From assembly GCA_023435925.1 (NCBI GenBank), contig JAEZLF010000117.1, forward strand, positions 1 through 15,519: 15,519 bases of DNA, given 5' to 3'. Under the pieces are notes generated by a model. The model had not been told where the DNA came from and did not search any database. It saw only the letters and a list, made by a program, of their open reading frames with translations. The position numbers and the translations under genes were made by a program. Numbering within the stretch: the first letter of the stretch is position 1; every line of letters starts with the position of its first letter. Positions 1-7,657 of the stretch are shown one piece after another. The stretch is from Bacillota bacterium. Lineage in GTDB: Bacteria > Bacillota > Clostridia > Acetivibrionales > DTU013.

Positions 1-17
1 TGAAGGAGGCGCGAAGA

Positions 18-653
18 ATGAATGAGAATCTGCTGGAAGGGGTCAGACATCTGAAACAGTCCACGATAAGGATCCAGAGGGACAGAACGATTTACTTTGA
101 TCCGTTCGGAATAGAAGGAAAGCCAAAGGATGCAGATATCATATTGATCTCGCACAGTCACTACGATCATTTTTCTTTGAAGGATATTAAAAAACTGGCA
201 AAAGAGAACACCCTTCTCGTTTTACCAGAAGATTGTGTTAAGGATGCTGAGGAAGCAGGCTATACCAACGTGATTACAGTAGTGCCTTCAAAAGAGTATG
301 AATTGGAGGGGCTGAAGTTCATTACAGTTCCTGCCTACAATATGAATAAAAGGTTTCACAGGAAAGAAAATCATTGGGTCGGATATGTTGTAAACATAGA
401 TCACGCAGACTATTATTTTGCCGGGGATACGGACCTCATACCGGAGATGAAGGATATCAGGGCGGATGTTGTTTTCCTGCCGGTGGGGGGCACTTATACC
501 ATGACTTCCGCAGAAGCGGTGGAAGCGGCTGACATCATCAGCCCAAAAATAGCAGTTCCCATTCACTTTGCCGATGTTGTCGGTAACCGAGCGGATGCTG
601 AGCACTTTGTGAAGGAAATCGACCCGTCCATTCAAGGTGTGATACTAAAATAG
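18..653 (+). CDS. MBL-fold metal-dependent hydrolase, UlaG/UPF0173-like
   Basis: This 211-residue protein has the metal-binding signature of the metallo-beta-lactamase fold. HSHYDH at residues 46-51 gives His46, His48, Asp50 and His51. AGDTD (135-139) supplies Asp137, and PIHF (181-184) supplies the last metal ligand, His183. The LPVGGTYTM block (154-162) and the FHRKENHWVGYVV stretch (113-125) resemble the UlaG/UPF0173 branch of small cytoplasmic hydrolases, which bind two metal ions and hydrolyse ester or lactone-type bonds. The substrate cannot be read from the sequence. No signal peptide is seen. The start is well supported by GAAGGAGG at positions 2-9, eight bases before ATG. The TGA at positions 1-3 could end an upstream gene, so this may be the last gene of an operon, but that lies outside the window. 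The fold is certain; the physiological role is not. Confidence 0.9.
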   Translation: MNENLLEGVRHLKQSTIRIQRDRTIYFDPFGIEGKPKDADIILISHSHYDHFSLKDIKKLAKENTLLVLPEDCVKDAEEAGYTNVITVVPSKEYELEGLKFITVPAYNMNKRFHRKENHWVGYVVNIDHADYYFAGDTDLIPEMKDIRADVVFLPVGGTYTMTSAEAVEAADIISPKIAVPIHFADVVGNRADAEHFVKEIDPSIQGVILK

Positions 654-745
654 TAATCGCTCAGTACCATGCCGGTATACAATTATCGGTATGCACTCCA
701 GATGTGTTTGAGTGTAGTTGAATTCAACGTGAATACACTTTACCA

Positions 746-777
746 AGGGACACTTTTTTAAAGGGTGTCTCTTTTTT
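746..777 (+). terminator. Rho-independent terminator after the MBL hydrolase gene
   Basis: The arms AGGGACAC (746-753) and GTGTCTCT (765-772) form an 8-bp stem with one G-U pair, and a T-tract runs to 777. It lies about 95 bases after the hydrolase stop. Upstream, CATGCCG/CGGTATG (668-674/687-693) and the 12-bp palindrome GTTGAATTCAAC (717-728) add further structure but have no T-tract. Confidence 0.85.
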
Positions 778-853
778 GTGAGCCTTTTTAACGCGTTTTA
801 TGCAACTATAAAGCATAACAGATAGTTCAAAACAATAATTCCACATTTTATAC

Positions 854-881
854 TTGCAAAAAAAAATCTTGAGCATATAAT
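854..881 (+). promoter_or_regulatory. Probable SigA-type promoter for hppA
   Basis: TTGCAA (854-859) and a perfect TATAAT (876-881) are separated by 16 bases. Transcription would start near 888, leaving a leader of about 180 bases before hppA. The rest of the gap between 654 and 853 holds the terminator and the small palindromes described there, and otherwise AT-rich sequence. Confidence 0.7.
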
Positions 882-887
882 GTATTT

Positions 888-1070
888 GGTGGAAATTGTT
901 GTTTTTCTAGTTTTATATAGAAAAAACTTTATTTTGCCTGCTGTTAGTCAATATTATTTAATGAAAGGAGCTGCTTTATCTACTTTATTATTAGTTACTT
1001 ACTTTTAAATAGGGTCTTCCAGGATGACGTTTCCTGGGAAGATAAAAAAACGAAAAGGAGATAGTGGAAA
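888..1070 (+). other. Long 5' leader of hppA with two hairpins
   Basis: If the 854-881 promoter is used, the hppA mRNA begins with about 180 untranslated bases. Two hairpins can be drawn. One is GTTTTTCTA with TAGAAAAAAC between about 900 and 930 (one unpaired A). The other is TCTTCCAGG (1015-1023) with CCTGGGAAGA (1033-1042, one bulged G), which ends 12 bases before the AAGGAG ribosome binding site at 1055-1060. Neither is followed by a T-tract at the right place. I do not recognise a known riboswitch; in particular the fluoride (crcB) consensus, sometimes found before pyrophosphatase genes, is not evident. A 15-codon frame from ATG 961 has no ribosome binding site. Confidence 0.45.
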
Positions 1071-3146
1071 ATGTTTTGGTCAACAGTAGCTATTTTAGTT
1101 TCAGCACTTGCCTTTGGTATGGCTGCCTGGCTCTATACCTGGGTAAAAGCACAACCCTCCTCCAATGTGGAGATCGCAAGAGTTGGTGATTTAATTCGTA
1201 AGGGTTCTTACACTTTTTTAAACCGCGAATACAAAATGCTGGCAATTTTCGCCGGAATTGTTGCAGTAATTATCTTAATTTTCCTTCCTCATCCAATTTG
1301 GCAAGGCAGTCCGGAAAAGAATATTGGTATGGCATTTGCATATGTGGTTGGTTCAGCTCTTTCAGCACTTGCAGGAAGGATCGGTATTTCAGTTGCTACC
1401 ATCGCAAATGTTAAGAGTGCTGAGGCAGCCAAAAAAGGAATACAACCTGCATTTATGACCGGCTTCCGCGGCGGCGCAGTCATGGGTATGGCAGTTGTCG
1501 GCACCAGCCTTCTGGGTGTCACCGGTGTACTTATGCTTACAGGAGATGCCAGTACTGTTTTGGGATTCAGCTTTGGTGCTTCTTCTCTGGCTCTGTTTGC
1601 TAAAGCAGGCGGCGGTATATTTACTAAGACAGCAGACGTCAGTGCAGACCTGGTTGGTAAGGTAGAGCTTGGAATTCCTGAGGATGACCCGCGCAATCCT
1701 GCGGTTATCGCTGACAACGTTGGTGACAATGTCGGCGACGTAGCAGGTATGGGTGCGGATTTATTCGACTCCAACGTTGCATCCATGGCAGCTGCTCTGG
1801 TTCTGGGCATGGCCATTGACGGCGGTATGGGTATTAACACCAGCATGATTTTCTGTTTCGCATCCCTTGGACTATTATCATCCATATTAGGTGTGTTGTT
1901 TGCACGTATCGGTAAAAGCGGAAACCCCGGTTCTGCATTAAACAAATCTACTTATATCACAACTGCATTATTCTGTGGTCTTACAGCTATAGCAACTTAT
2001 TTCTTTAATTTCAACTGGCGTTATTGGGGCGCAACAGCAATTGGTCTGTTTGTAGGTGTCATTATCGGTATCACTTCAGATTATTTCACCAATGATACGA
2101 ACAAGCCTGTACAAAAGGTAGCGCATGCTTCTAAAACAGGGCCTGCTTTTACGATCCTTTCAGGTATCAGCTATGGATTCCTTAGCGTATTTCCCGCGCT
2201 GGTCGGTATAGCTATCACTGCATTTGCGGCATTTACGCTTTGTAACGGGGTTGATCCCAACTCATATAATGATGCTCTTTTCGGAATATCTATGGCGGCT
2301 GTGGGTATGCTATCCATCGTTGGTATGATCATTTCGAATGATGCGTTTGGCCCGATTGTTGATAATGCAAGAGGTCTTGCCGAAATGGGCGGACTCGGAG
2401 ATGAGGCGCTGAGAATTGCAGATGAACTGGACAGCGCAGGAAATACGGTAAAGGCCGTTACCAAAGGCTTTGCCATAAGTGCTGCCGGACTTACTGTTAT
2501 AGCACTGTTAGGTGCATATATGGCAGAAGTAAACGAGATACTTTTGGCAAAAGGCCTGGATCTGATTACAGGCTTTGACATTATGGATCCCAAAGTATTT
2601 TTTGGTATGATGATCGGAGTAGCTGTTCCGGCAGTGTTCTCTGCAATGCTCATGCTGGGCGTTGACCGTAATGCTCAGCGAATGGTTGAAGAAATCCATA
2701 GACAATTCAGGGATATTAAAGGTTTGAAGGAAGGTAAGGAAGGTGTTCATCCGGAGTATGACCGCTGTATCGATATCGCTACGGTTGGCGCTCTGCGTGA
2801 GCTTGTTCCTGCAGGCCTGATGACAATACTTGTTACACTGGCTGTCGGATTTACAGGCGGCGTGCTGGCAATCGGCGGCTTCCTGGCTGGAAACATCATG
2901 AGCGGATTACTCCTTGCTTTATTCATGAGCAATGCCGGCGGTCTCTGGGACAATGCCAAGAAGTTTATTGAGGCGGGCAATGAAGGCGGTAAGGGTTCAG
3001 ATGCACATAAAGCAGCAGTTGTCGGCGACACAGTCGGCGATCCCTGCAAAGATACGGCAGGACCGTCTATCAATACACAGATCACCGTTGTATCACTGGT
3101 GTCTTCACTGTGTGCAGCTTTGTTTATTGCTTTATCCATATTCTAA
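1071..3146 (+). CDS. hppA: Membrane-bound ion-pumping pyrophosphatase, K+-independent H+ type
   Basis: This 691-residue integral membrane protein hydrolyses pyrophosphate and pumps cations outward. Its length and many hydrophobic helices fit the family's 16-helix fold. The signature DVSADLVGKVELGIPEDDPRN (189-209) and DNVGDNVGDVAGMGADLF (215-232) carry the Mg-pyrophosphate aspartates. DTVGDPCKDTAGP near the C-terminus carries Lys660, equivalent to Lys707 of the Thermotoga enzyme. GNTVKAVTKGFA places Lys461 and Thr464 at the two sites where family members carry Ala/Gly if they need K+ and Lys/Thr if they do not, so this one should be K+-independent; characterised K+-independent enzymes pump H+. 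Asp233 stands where most members have the gate Glu (Glu246 in Thermotoga). The ATG follows AAGGAG (1055-1060). The gene is monocistronic between its own promoter and terminator. Family is certain; ion specificity is inferred. Confidence 0.96.
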   Translation: MFWSTVAILVSALAFGMAAWLYTWVKAQPSSNVEIARVGDLIRKGSYTFLNREYKMLAIFAGIVAVIILIFLPHPIWQGSPEKNIGMAFAYVVGSALSALAGRIGISVATIANVKSAEAAKKGIQPAFMTGFRGGAVMGMAVVGTSLLGVTGVLMLTGDASTVLGFSFGASSLALFAKAGGGIFTKTADVSADLVGKVELGIPEDDPRNPAVIADNVGDNVGDVAGMGADLFDSNVASMAAALVLGMAIDGGMGINTSMIFCFASLGLLSSILGVLFARIGKSGNPGSALNKSTYITTALFCGLTAIATYFFNFNWRYWGATAIGLFVGVIIGITSDYFTNDTNKPVQKVAHASKTGPAFTILSGISYGFLSVFPALVGIAITAFAAFTLCNGVDPNSYNDALFGISMAAVGMLSIVGMIISNDAFGPIVDNARGLAEMGGLGDEALRIADELDSAGNTVKAVTKGFAISAAGLTVIALLGAYMAEVNEILLAKGLDLITGFDIMDPKVFFGMMIGVAVPAVFSAMLMLGVDRNAQRMVEEIHRQFRDIKGLKEGKEGVHPEYDRCIDIATVGALRELVPAGLMTILVTLAVGFTGGVLAIGGFLAGNIMSGLLLALFMSNAGGLWDNAKKFIEAGNEGGKGSDAHKAAVVGDTVGDPCKDTAGPSINTQITVVSLVSSLCAALFIALSIF

Positions 3147-3194
3147 AAATCGCGCGGCAGGAAAATTGTGCGATAACAATCCATATTAAAATGA

Positions 3195-3232
3195 AGAGCC
3201 CTGAAGTGTGTCATACGCTTCGGGGCTTTTTC
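3195..3232 (+). terminator. Rho-independent terminator of hppA
   Basis: AGCCCTGAAG (3197-3206) pairs with CTTCGGGGCT (3218-3227) through 10 bp with one G-U pair, followed by TTTTT. It lies about 50 bases after the hppA stop. From 3233 to 3316 I see only AT-rich sequence without a recognisable feature. Confidence 0.92.
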
Positions 3233-3316
3233 CAAATATCGTATTCTGCGGAGGGTTGTTTATGGCTTCCAGGATAAGCTGCGATTAGTGAATAAATATA
3301 CATTTTATGTAACCCA

Positions 3317-3345
3317 TTGAAAATGCAAATAAATATTGATAGTAT
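3317..3345 (+). promoter_or_regulatory. Candidate promoter of the structured opp leader
   Basis: TTGAAA (3317-3322) and TAGTAT (3340-3345) are 17 bases apart. The predicted start near 3352 falls just before the 5' arm of the hairpin at 3361, so promoter and hairpin form a coherent unit. Confidence 0.5.
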
Positions 3346-3360
3346 ATATGTATTGCAATC

Positions 3361-3432
3361 AGGTAGGTGGTATTATTTGGAGGGCACAATGGTGTGCGCT
3401 GATCCAAAGATGATAGTCCCACTACCTTTTTT
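3361..3432 (+). ncRNA. Nested hairpin with T-tract: attenuator or short RNA upstream of oppB
   Basis: Three helices nest inside each other. P1 pairs AGGTAG(G)TGG (3361-3370, one bulged G) with CCACTACCT (3419-3427). P2 pairs TTTGGA (3376-3381) with TCCAAA (3403-3408). P3 pairs GCACA (3384-3388) with TGTGC (3393-3397), with loop ATGG. P1 runs straight into six T residues (3427-3432), so the whole folds as an intrinsic terminator with purine-rich asymmetric internal loops. It starts about 10 bases after a candidate promoter, giving an RNA of about 80 nt if termination occurs. TACC/GGTA (3423-3426/3433-3436) could form a weak competing hairpin with the T-tract in its loop. I do not recognise a known riboswitch class. 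It may control oppB by attenuation or be an independent small RNA. Confidence 0.5.
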
Positions 3433-3454
3433 GGTATATATCGGGCATTTGTGA
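3389..3454 (+). CDS. Possible 21-codon leader peptide ORF before oppB
   Basis: An ATG at 3389 follows GGAGG (3379-3383) with ideal spacing of five bases and opens a frame of 21 codons ending at TGA 3452-3454. The peptide begins MVCADPKMIVPLP and continues with a hydrophobic stretch ending GHL. It resembles no family I know. The frame overlaps the nested hairpin: its start codon lies in the P3 loop, its ribosome binding site touches the P2 stem, and its codons run through the 3' arm of P1 and the T-tract. Translation would therefore melt the terminator-like helix. It could be a leader peptide, a small secreted or signalling peptide next to a peptide importer, or chance. The good ribosome binding site is the main support; there is no homology evidence. 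Confidence 0.3.
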   Translation: MVCADPKMIVPLPFLVYIGHL

Positions 3455-3468
3455 CCATTTTTTATTTG

Positions 3469-3497
3469 TTGATTTAAGATACATATTATTGTATTAT
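3469..3497 (+). promoter_or_regulatory. Candidate promoter directly upstream of oppB
   Basis: TTGATT (3469-3474) and TATTAT (3492-3497) are spaced by 17 bases. It lies after the terminator-like hairpin and could drive oppBCDF independently of it. The remaining leader up to oppB contains a small imperfect hairpin around 3527-3552 (CCG/CGG core with AATC/GATT flanks) and the GAGGAG ribosome binding site. Confidence 0.5.
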
Positions 3498-3573
3498 GTA
3501 AACTGATTTAAAATTAATTTTTTTTAAAATCGACCGGAATCGGACGGATTTATTTTACAAGAGGAGTGTCCTT

Positions 3574-4491
3574 ATGGGGAAATATGTTTTTAAAAGAGTT
3601 CTGCTTTCGATAGTTACTTTATGGCTTGTTGCTACATTAACCTTTACATTGATGTTTTTGGTTCCAGGCGGACCGTTCCTTGCGGAAAAAGCACCGTCAG
3701 AAGCAACATTGAAAGCGCTGAATGAGAAGTACGGACTGGATCAGCCCAAAATTGTCCAGTACAAAAACTATATGGTCAAGCTTGTCCAGGGTGATATGGG
3801 CGTTTCTCTGAAGCAGAGAGGCCGTACGGTTAACAAGATTATCTCCAGCGGATTCAAGGTCTCAGCCCGGGTTGGCGGTATTGCTATTTTAGTGGCTATA
3901 TGTATCGGAGTACCACTTGGTAGCATAGCAGCGCTCAATCGCGGGAAATGGCTGGATCAGACTATCATTGTCATATCCACCTTCGGTATTGCGGTTCCCA
4001 GCTTCGTGGTATCCACGGTTCTGATGATGATATTCAGTGTTAAGCTGGACTTGTTACCTACTTACGGGCTTACCTCTCCTGCTCATTATATTATGCCTGT
4101 AACAGCGTTGGCCTTTTATCCGACCGCATACATTTCAAGACTGATGCGCTCGAGCATGCTGGAGGTTCTGGGACAGGACTACATGCGAACTGCAATGGCC
4201 AAAGGATTATCCCAGTTTAAAATGCTGTTCAAGCATGCTTTGCGTAATGCAATACTGCCGGTTGTGACCTATCTTGGACCACTGCTTGCATATACATTGA
4301 CAGGAAGCTTTGTCGTAGAGAAAATTTTCACCGTACCGGGTTTGGGAAGCGAATTTATCAGTTCAATCGTCAACAGGGATTATACAATGATTATGGGTAC
4401 AACCATTTTCCTTGCAACGTTGATTATTGGTATGAATTTGCTTGTAGATATTGTTTACAAATTAGTTGACCCGCGTATTAAACTAAAATAG
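3574..4491 (+). CDS. oppB: Oligopeptide ABC transporter permease OppB/DppB
   Basis: This 305-residue inner-membrane permease is one half of the translocation channel of a peptide importer. The N-terminal helix (about residues 8-30) and the following VPGGPF are typical of the OppB/DppB family. The extracytoplasmic stretch contains LNEKYGLDQP (49-58), also a family hallmark. The cytoplasmic coupling loop with the EAA-type motif runs from about 197 to 228 (EVLGQDYMRTAMAKG to NAILP) and docks onto the ATPases. The C-terminus ends in the usual DPRIKLK. Six membrane helices are expected. ATG follows AGAGGAG (3559-3565). It is the first gene of oppBCDF, with oppC 16 bases downstream. Whether the substrate is a dipeptide or longer peptide cannot be told from the permease. 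Confidence 0.94.
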   Translation: MGKYVFKRVLLSIVTLWLVATLTFTLMFLVPGGPFLAEKAPSEATLKALNEKYGLDQPKIVQYKNYMVKLVQGDMGVSLKQRGRTVNKIISSGFKVSARVGGIAILVAICIGVPLGSIAALNRGKWLDQTIIVISTFGIAVPSFVVSTVLMMIFSVKLDLLPTYGLTSPAHYIMPVTALAFYPTAYISRLMRSSMLEVLGQDYMRTAMAKGLSQFKMLFKHALRNAILPVVTYLGPLLAYTLTGSFVVEKIFTVPGLGSEFISSIVNRDYTMIMGTTIFLATLIIGMNLLVDIVYKLVDPRIKLK

Positions 4492-4507
4492 GGAGAGATC
4501 GTGTCCA

Positions 4508-5557
4508 ATGAATGATATGAAAAAAACACTGAGTTTTCAACTTGATGTATCAGATTTTATACCGGCAAATGCGCAAGAGAAGCAGAGCCTGGTTGTTATG
4601 CGAGAGAGTGTTAACTTCTGGAGAGATGGTCTTCGCCGTTTTGGGAGGAACAAGGTTGCAATGGTCAGCCTGTTTGTAATTGTGGCAGTTATGATATTTG
4701 CTTTTATTTTACCGAGCTTTTACCCCTATACCTATGAGCAACAGGTTCGCGGCAGTGAGAATCTGGCTCCCATGCAATACTCTGAAATGGAGCGGGACAT
4801 GATGAAGAACGGTGAAAGTGTATTTCCCCACTTTTTAGGTACCGATTCACACGGCCGTGATACCATGGTCCGACTGATGATGGGAAGCCGCGTATCTTTG
4901 CTGGTCGGTATCGTTGCAAGTTTTCTGGTACTGCTGATTGGCTCTACCTACGGTGCTGTCGCCGGCTATTTCGGCGGCAAGGCGGACATGATTATGATGC
5001 GGATTGTAGATATCATCTATACGGTGCCGGATATCCTGATTATTATCCTGCTGATGGTTACGCTCAAGTATCCTTTACAGGATCTTGCCAATTCAATACC
5101 TGGTTTTAGCTGGATTAATACGATTGGTGTCGGATTGATCTGTATATTTATTGTTTTTGCCCTGCTTTATTGGGTTGGCATGGCCCGTATTGTCCGCAGC
5201 CAGATTCTGATGCTGAAGGAGCAGGAGTATGTGACAGCTGCCCGCGCACTGGGAGCCAGTCATGGAAGAATTATCAAAAAGCACTTATTGACAAATTGTA
5301 TGGGTACATTGATTGTAACCTCTACATTGCAAATACCGGCGTCTATCTTTACCGAAAGCTTCCTGAGCTTTATCGGTATTGGTGTTGCCGCACCTATGCC
5401 GAGCCTTGGCTCGATGGCATCGCAGGCTATTGGAGGGATTACTTCTTATCCTTACCGTCTGTTGGCGCCAGCAATTATGATTAGCTTGATCATATTGTCA
5501 TTTAATTTAATTGGTGATGGACTGCGTGATGCATTCGACCCGAAACTAAAGAACTGA
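4508..5557 (+). CDS. oppC: Oligopeptide ABC transporter permease OppC/DppC
   Basis: This 349-residue protein is the second membrane subunit and pairs with OppB. A cytoplasmic N-terminal tail of about 45 residues with FWRDGLRRFGRNKVA precedes the first helix (about 50-70), as in the OppC N-terminal domain. An extracytoplasmic loop (about 71-115) leads to HFLGTDSHGRD (108-118), the conserved OppC/DppC signature. The EAA-type coupling loop lies at about 238-262 (EQEYVTAARALGASHGRIIKKH). It ends in DGLRDAFDPKLKN. The ribosome binding site GGGAGAG (4491-4497) overlaps the last base of the oppB stop and lies 10 bases before ATG, so the two genes are probably co-translated. Two nearby GTG triplets (4501, 4503) are out of frame. 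Nothing unusual was noted. Confidence 0.95.
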   Translation: MNDMKKTLSFQLDVSDFIPANAQEKQSLVVMRESVNFWRDGLRRFGRNKVAMVSLFVIVAVMIFAFILPSFYPYTYEQQVRGSENLAPMQYSEMERDMMKNGESVFPHFLGTDSHGRDTMVRLMMGSRVSLLVGIVASFLVLLIGSTYGAVAGYFGGKADMIMMRIVDIIYTVPDILIIILLMVTLKYPLQDLANSIPGFSWINTIGVGLICIFIVFALLYWVGMARIVRSQILMLKEQEYVTAARALGASHGRIIKKHLLTNCMGTLIVTSTLQIPASIFTESFLSFIGIGVAAPMPSLGSMASQAIGGITSYPYRLLAPAIMISLIILSFNLIGDGLRDAFDPKLKN

Positions 5558-5567
5558 GGTGAAAATG

Positions 5568-6569
5568 ATGAGTGAATTATTACTTGATATAAAAAATGAG
5601 CGCCTCTCCTTCTTTACACCGGCCGGTGAGGTAAAGGCGCTGAATGATGTTTCGATCAGCATGAAGGAAGGGGATGTTCTGGGTATTGTCGGAGAAAGCG
5701 GCAGCGGCAAGAGCGTTACGGCATATTCACTGATGGGGCTGACAGCACATCCCGGCCGCATAATCGGCGGTACCATTGATTTTAACGGCCACCGGATCAA
5801 TGATCTGACGGAGAAGGAAATGAGAAAGATTCGTGGAAATGAAGTCAGTATCATATTCCAGGATCCGATGACCAGCTTGAATCCTGTATATACGATTGGA
5901 AATCAGATAAAAGAAGTTATTCTGCTCCACACGGACAAAAATGATAAGCAGGCTCACGAACGTGCTTTGGAGTTATTGACCCTTGTGGGCATCAATGAGC
6001 CGGAAAGACGATTAAAGCAATACCCTCATGAGCTTTCAGGCGGAATGCGTCAAAGAGTTATGATAGCGATTGCACTGGCCTGTGAACCGAAGCTGCTGAT
6101 TGCCGACGAACCGACCACTGCGTTGGATGTTACCATTCAGGCTCAGATATTGGAGCTGATGATGGAGCTGAAGAATAAAATCGGCATGTCTATCATAATG
6201 ATTACACATGATCTTGGCATCGTAGCAAATATGTGCGAGAAAATTGCAGTGATGTATGCCGGAAAGGTCGTGGAATACGGCACAATCGACGAGATATTTT
6301 ACAATCCGAAGCATGAGTATACAAAAGGGTTGTTGCGCAGCATACCGAAGCTGACGGAAAAAGAGCATAAAAAGCTGATACCGATTGAAGGAACACCAGT
6401 GGACATGCTGAATCCGCCTGCAGGCTGTCCTTTTGCTCCGCGCTGTGAAAGCTGCATGAAGATTTGCTTATCAAGGATGCCGGAGTATACACATATTTCT
6501 GAAGAACATTACAGTGCTTGCTGGCTTTTGCAAAAGGAAGCGTTTGAGCAGGGAAGGAAAGAATCATGA
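5568..6569 (+). CDS. oppD: Oligopeptide ABC transporter ATPase OppD/DppD
   Basis: This 333-residue ATPase is one of the two nucleotide-binding subunits that power the importer. It carries Walker A GESGSGKS (42-49), Q-loop Gln98, signature LSGGM (156-160), Walker B LLIADEP (176-182) and switch His214. The C-terminal peptide-transporter extension contains GCPFAPRC with cysteines 287, 293, 296 and 300 (plus Cys318), the pattern that in characterised Dpp/Opp ATPases holds an iron-sulphur cluster. I place the start at ATG 5568 because GAGGTG (5556-5561) lies six bases upstream; GTG 5559 falls inside that site and ATG 5565 is too close. The oppC stop lies 10 bases before the start, and the last bases overlap the oppF start as ATGA. 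Confidence 0.94.
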   Translation: MSELLLDIKNERLSFFTPAGEVKALNDVSISMKEGDVLGIVGESGSGKSVTAYSLMGLTAHPGRIIGGTIDFNGHRINDLTEKEMRKIRGNEVSIIFQDPMTSLNPVYTIGNQIKEVILLHTDKNDKQAHERALELLTLVGINEPERRLKQYPHELSGGMRQRVMIAIALACEPKLLIADEPTTALDVTIQAQILELMMELKNKIGMSIIMITHDLGIVANMCEKIAVMYAGKVVEYGTIDEIFYNPKHEYTKGLLRSIPKLTEKEHKKLIPIEGTPVDMLNPPAGCPFAPRCESCMKICLSRMPEYTHISEEHYSACWLLQKEAFEQGRKES

Positions 6570-7534
6570 GCAAATTAGTTGAAGTTAAAAATCTAAAACA
6601 GTATTTTCGTGTCGGCGGCAGCTTTATGAATCCATTGTATGTGAAAGCTGTTGATGATGTGAGCTTTTATATAGATAAAGGGGAAACTCTGGGGCTTGTT
6701 GGTGAAAGCGGGTGCGGTAAAACAACCACAGGTCGTACCATATTAAGGTTATATGAACCGACAGCAGGACAGATCATTTATGATGGTACAGACATTACAA
6801 AGGTAGAAATGCTGCCATACCGCCGTAAAATGCAGATTGTTTTTCAGGATCCCTATGCAAGCCTTGATCCTCGTATGACAGTTGGTGATATTGTTGGTGA
6901 GGCCATTGATATTCATAAACTGGCGTCAAATAAAAACGAGCGAAAAGAGAAAATTTACAGTATGCTGGAGCGCGTAGGACTGAACAGCGAGCATGCCAAC
7001 CGTTATCCTCACGAGTTTTCGGGGGGTCAGCGGCAACGTATCGGTATAGCTCGTGCTCTTGCTGTCGATCCGGAATTTATTGTCTGTGATGAACCAATTT
7101 CTGCTTTGGATGTTTCAATACAAGCTCAGGTGGTAAATATGTTTGAAGAATTGCAGCAGGAAATGGGTTTGACGTATTTGTTTATTGCTCACGATCTTGG
7201 TGTGGTCAAGCATATCAGCAACCGAATCGGAGTTATGTATCTCGGGAAGCTGGTGGAACTGGCTGACAGTTATGAGCTGACATTCCATAACATGCATCCC
7301 TATACCCGCTCGTTGATTTCAGCTATACCAATACCGGATCCTGTTGAAAGCCGTAAACAAAAACGTATCGTACTGGAAGGGGACGTTCCCAGCCCGTTGA
7401 ACCCCCCGAGCGGATGCCGGTTCCGTACACGCTGTCCGTATGCTACTGAGCTCTGTGCTCAGGAAGAGCCTGAGTTCAGAGAAATTACCTCAGGGCACTT
7501 TGTTGCATGTCACCATTTGGATAAGCTAAATTAA
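6566..7534 (+). CDS. oppF: Oligopeptide ABC transporter ATPase OppF/DppF
   Basis: This 322-residue ATPase is the partner of OppD in the heterodimeric motor. Motifs are Walker A GESGCGKT (46-53), Q-loop Gln94, signature FSGGQ (151-155), Walker B FIVCDEP (171-177) and switch His209. The C-terminal extension carries GCRFRTRCPYATELC with cysteines 284, 290 and 297 and a further Cys315, again the possible iron-sulphur pattern. It starts within the oppD stop (ATGA, 6566-6569), a classic translational coupling, with AAGGAAAG upstream inside oppD. Two near-equal ATPases in tandem are the standard Opp/Dpp arrangement. No clear terminator follows oppF, so transcription may continue into oppA. Confidence 0.94.
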   Translation: MSKLVEVKNLKQYFRVGGSFMNPLYVKAVDDVSFYIDKGETLGLVGESGCGKTTTGRTILRLYEPTAGQIIYDGTDITKVEMLPYRRKMQIVFQDPYASLDPRMTVGDIVGEAIDIHKLASNKNERKEKIYSMLERVGLNSEHANRYPHEFSGGQRQRIGIARALAVDPEFIVCDEPISALDVSIQAQVVNMFEELQQEMGLTYLFIAHDLGVVKHISNRIGVMYLGKLVELADSYELTFHNMHPYTRSLISAIPIPDPVESRKQKRIVLEGDVPSPLNPPSGCRFRTRCPYATELCAQEEPEFREITSGHFVACHHLDKLN

Positions 7535-7608
7535 TTAGCAGTTAGCCTTGATTTTGTATTAAATGTTTTTATTCAGCGGACAATATTCACATATAGAGAT
7601 AATGAATA

Positions 7609-7657
7609 TGCCAACACTGAATACAAACATTATAATAAATACAGTACAATTGTACTG
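7609..7657 (+). promoter_or_regulatory. oppA promoter region with a 16-bp palindrome
   Basis: A perfect TATAAT lies at 7631-7636 with only a weak match (TGCCAA, 7609-7614) at the -35 position. The predicted start near 7643 falls on the perfect palindrome CAGTACAATTGTACTG (7642-7657), which is well placed for a repressor. Just upstream, ATATTCA (7583-7589) and TGAATAT (7603-7609) form an inverted repeat, and TGAATA recurs at 7619 and 7656. This suggests that oppA has its own control in addition to read-through from oppF. Confidence 0.55.

Noticed and set aside
961..1008. 15-codon ORF in the hppA leader
   Set aside because: No ribosome binding site precedes its ATG; the AAAGGAG lies inside the frame, not before it.
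1289..1945. 218-codon reverse-strand frame inside hppA
   Set aside because: It lies wholly within the hppA coding region, its composition (Pro, Ala, Thr, Ser rich) is that of an antisense shadow, and no domain is recognisable.
3361..3432. T-box, SAM, TPP, c-di-GMP or glycine riboswitch in the opp leader
   Set aside because: None of the conserved core sequences of these classes could be found.
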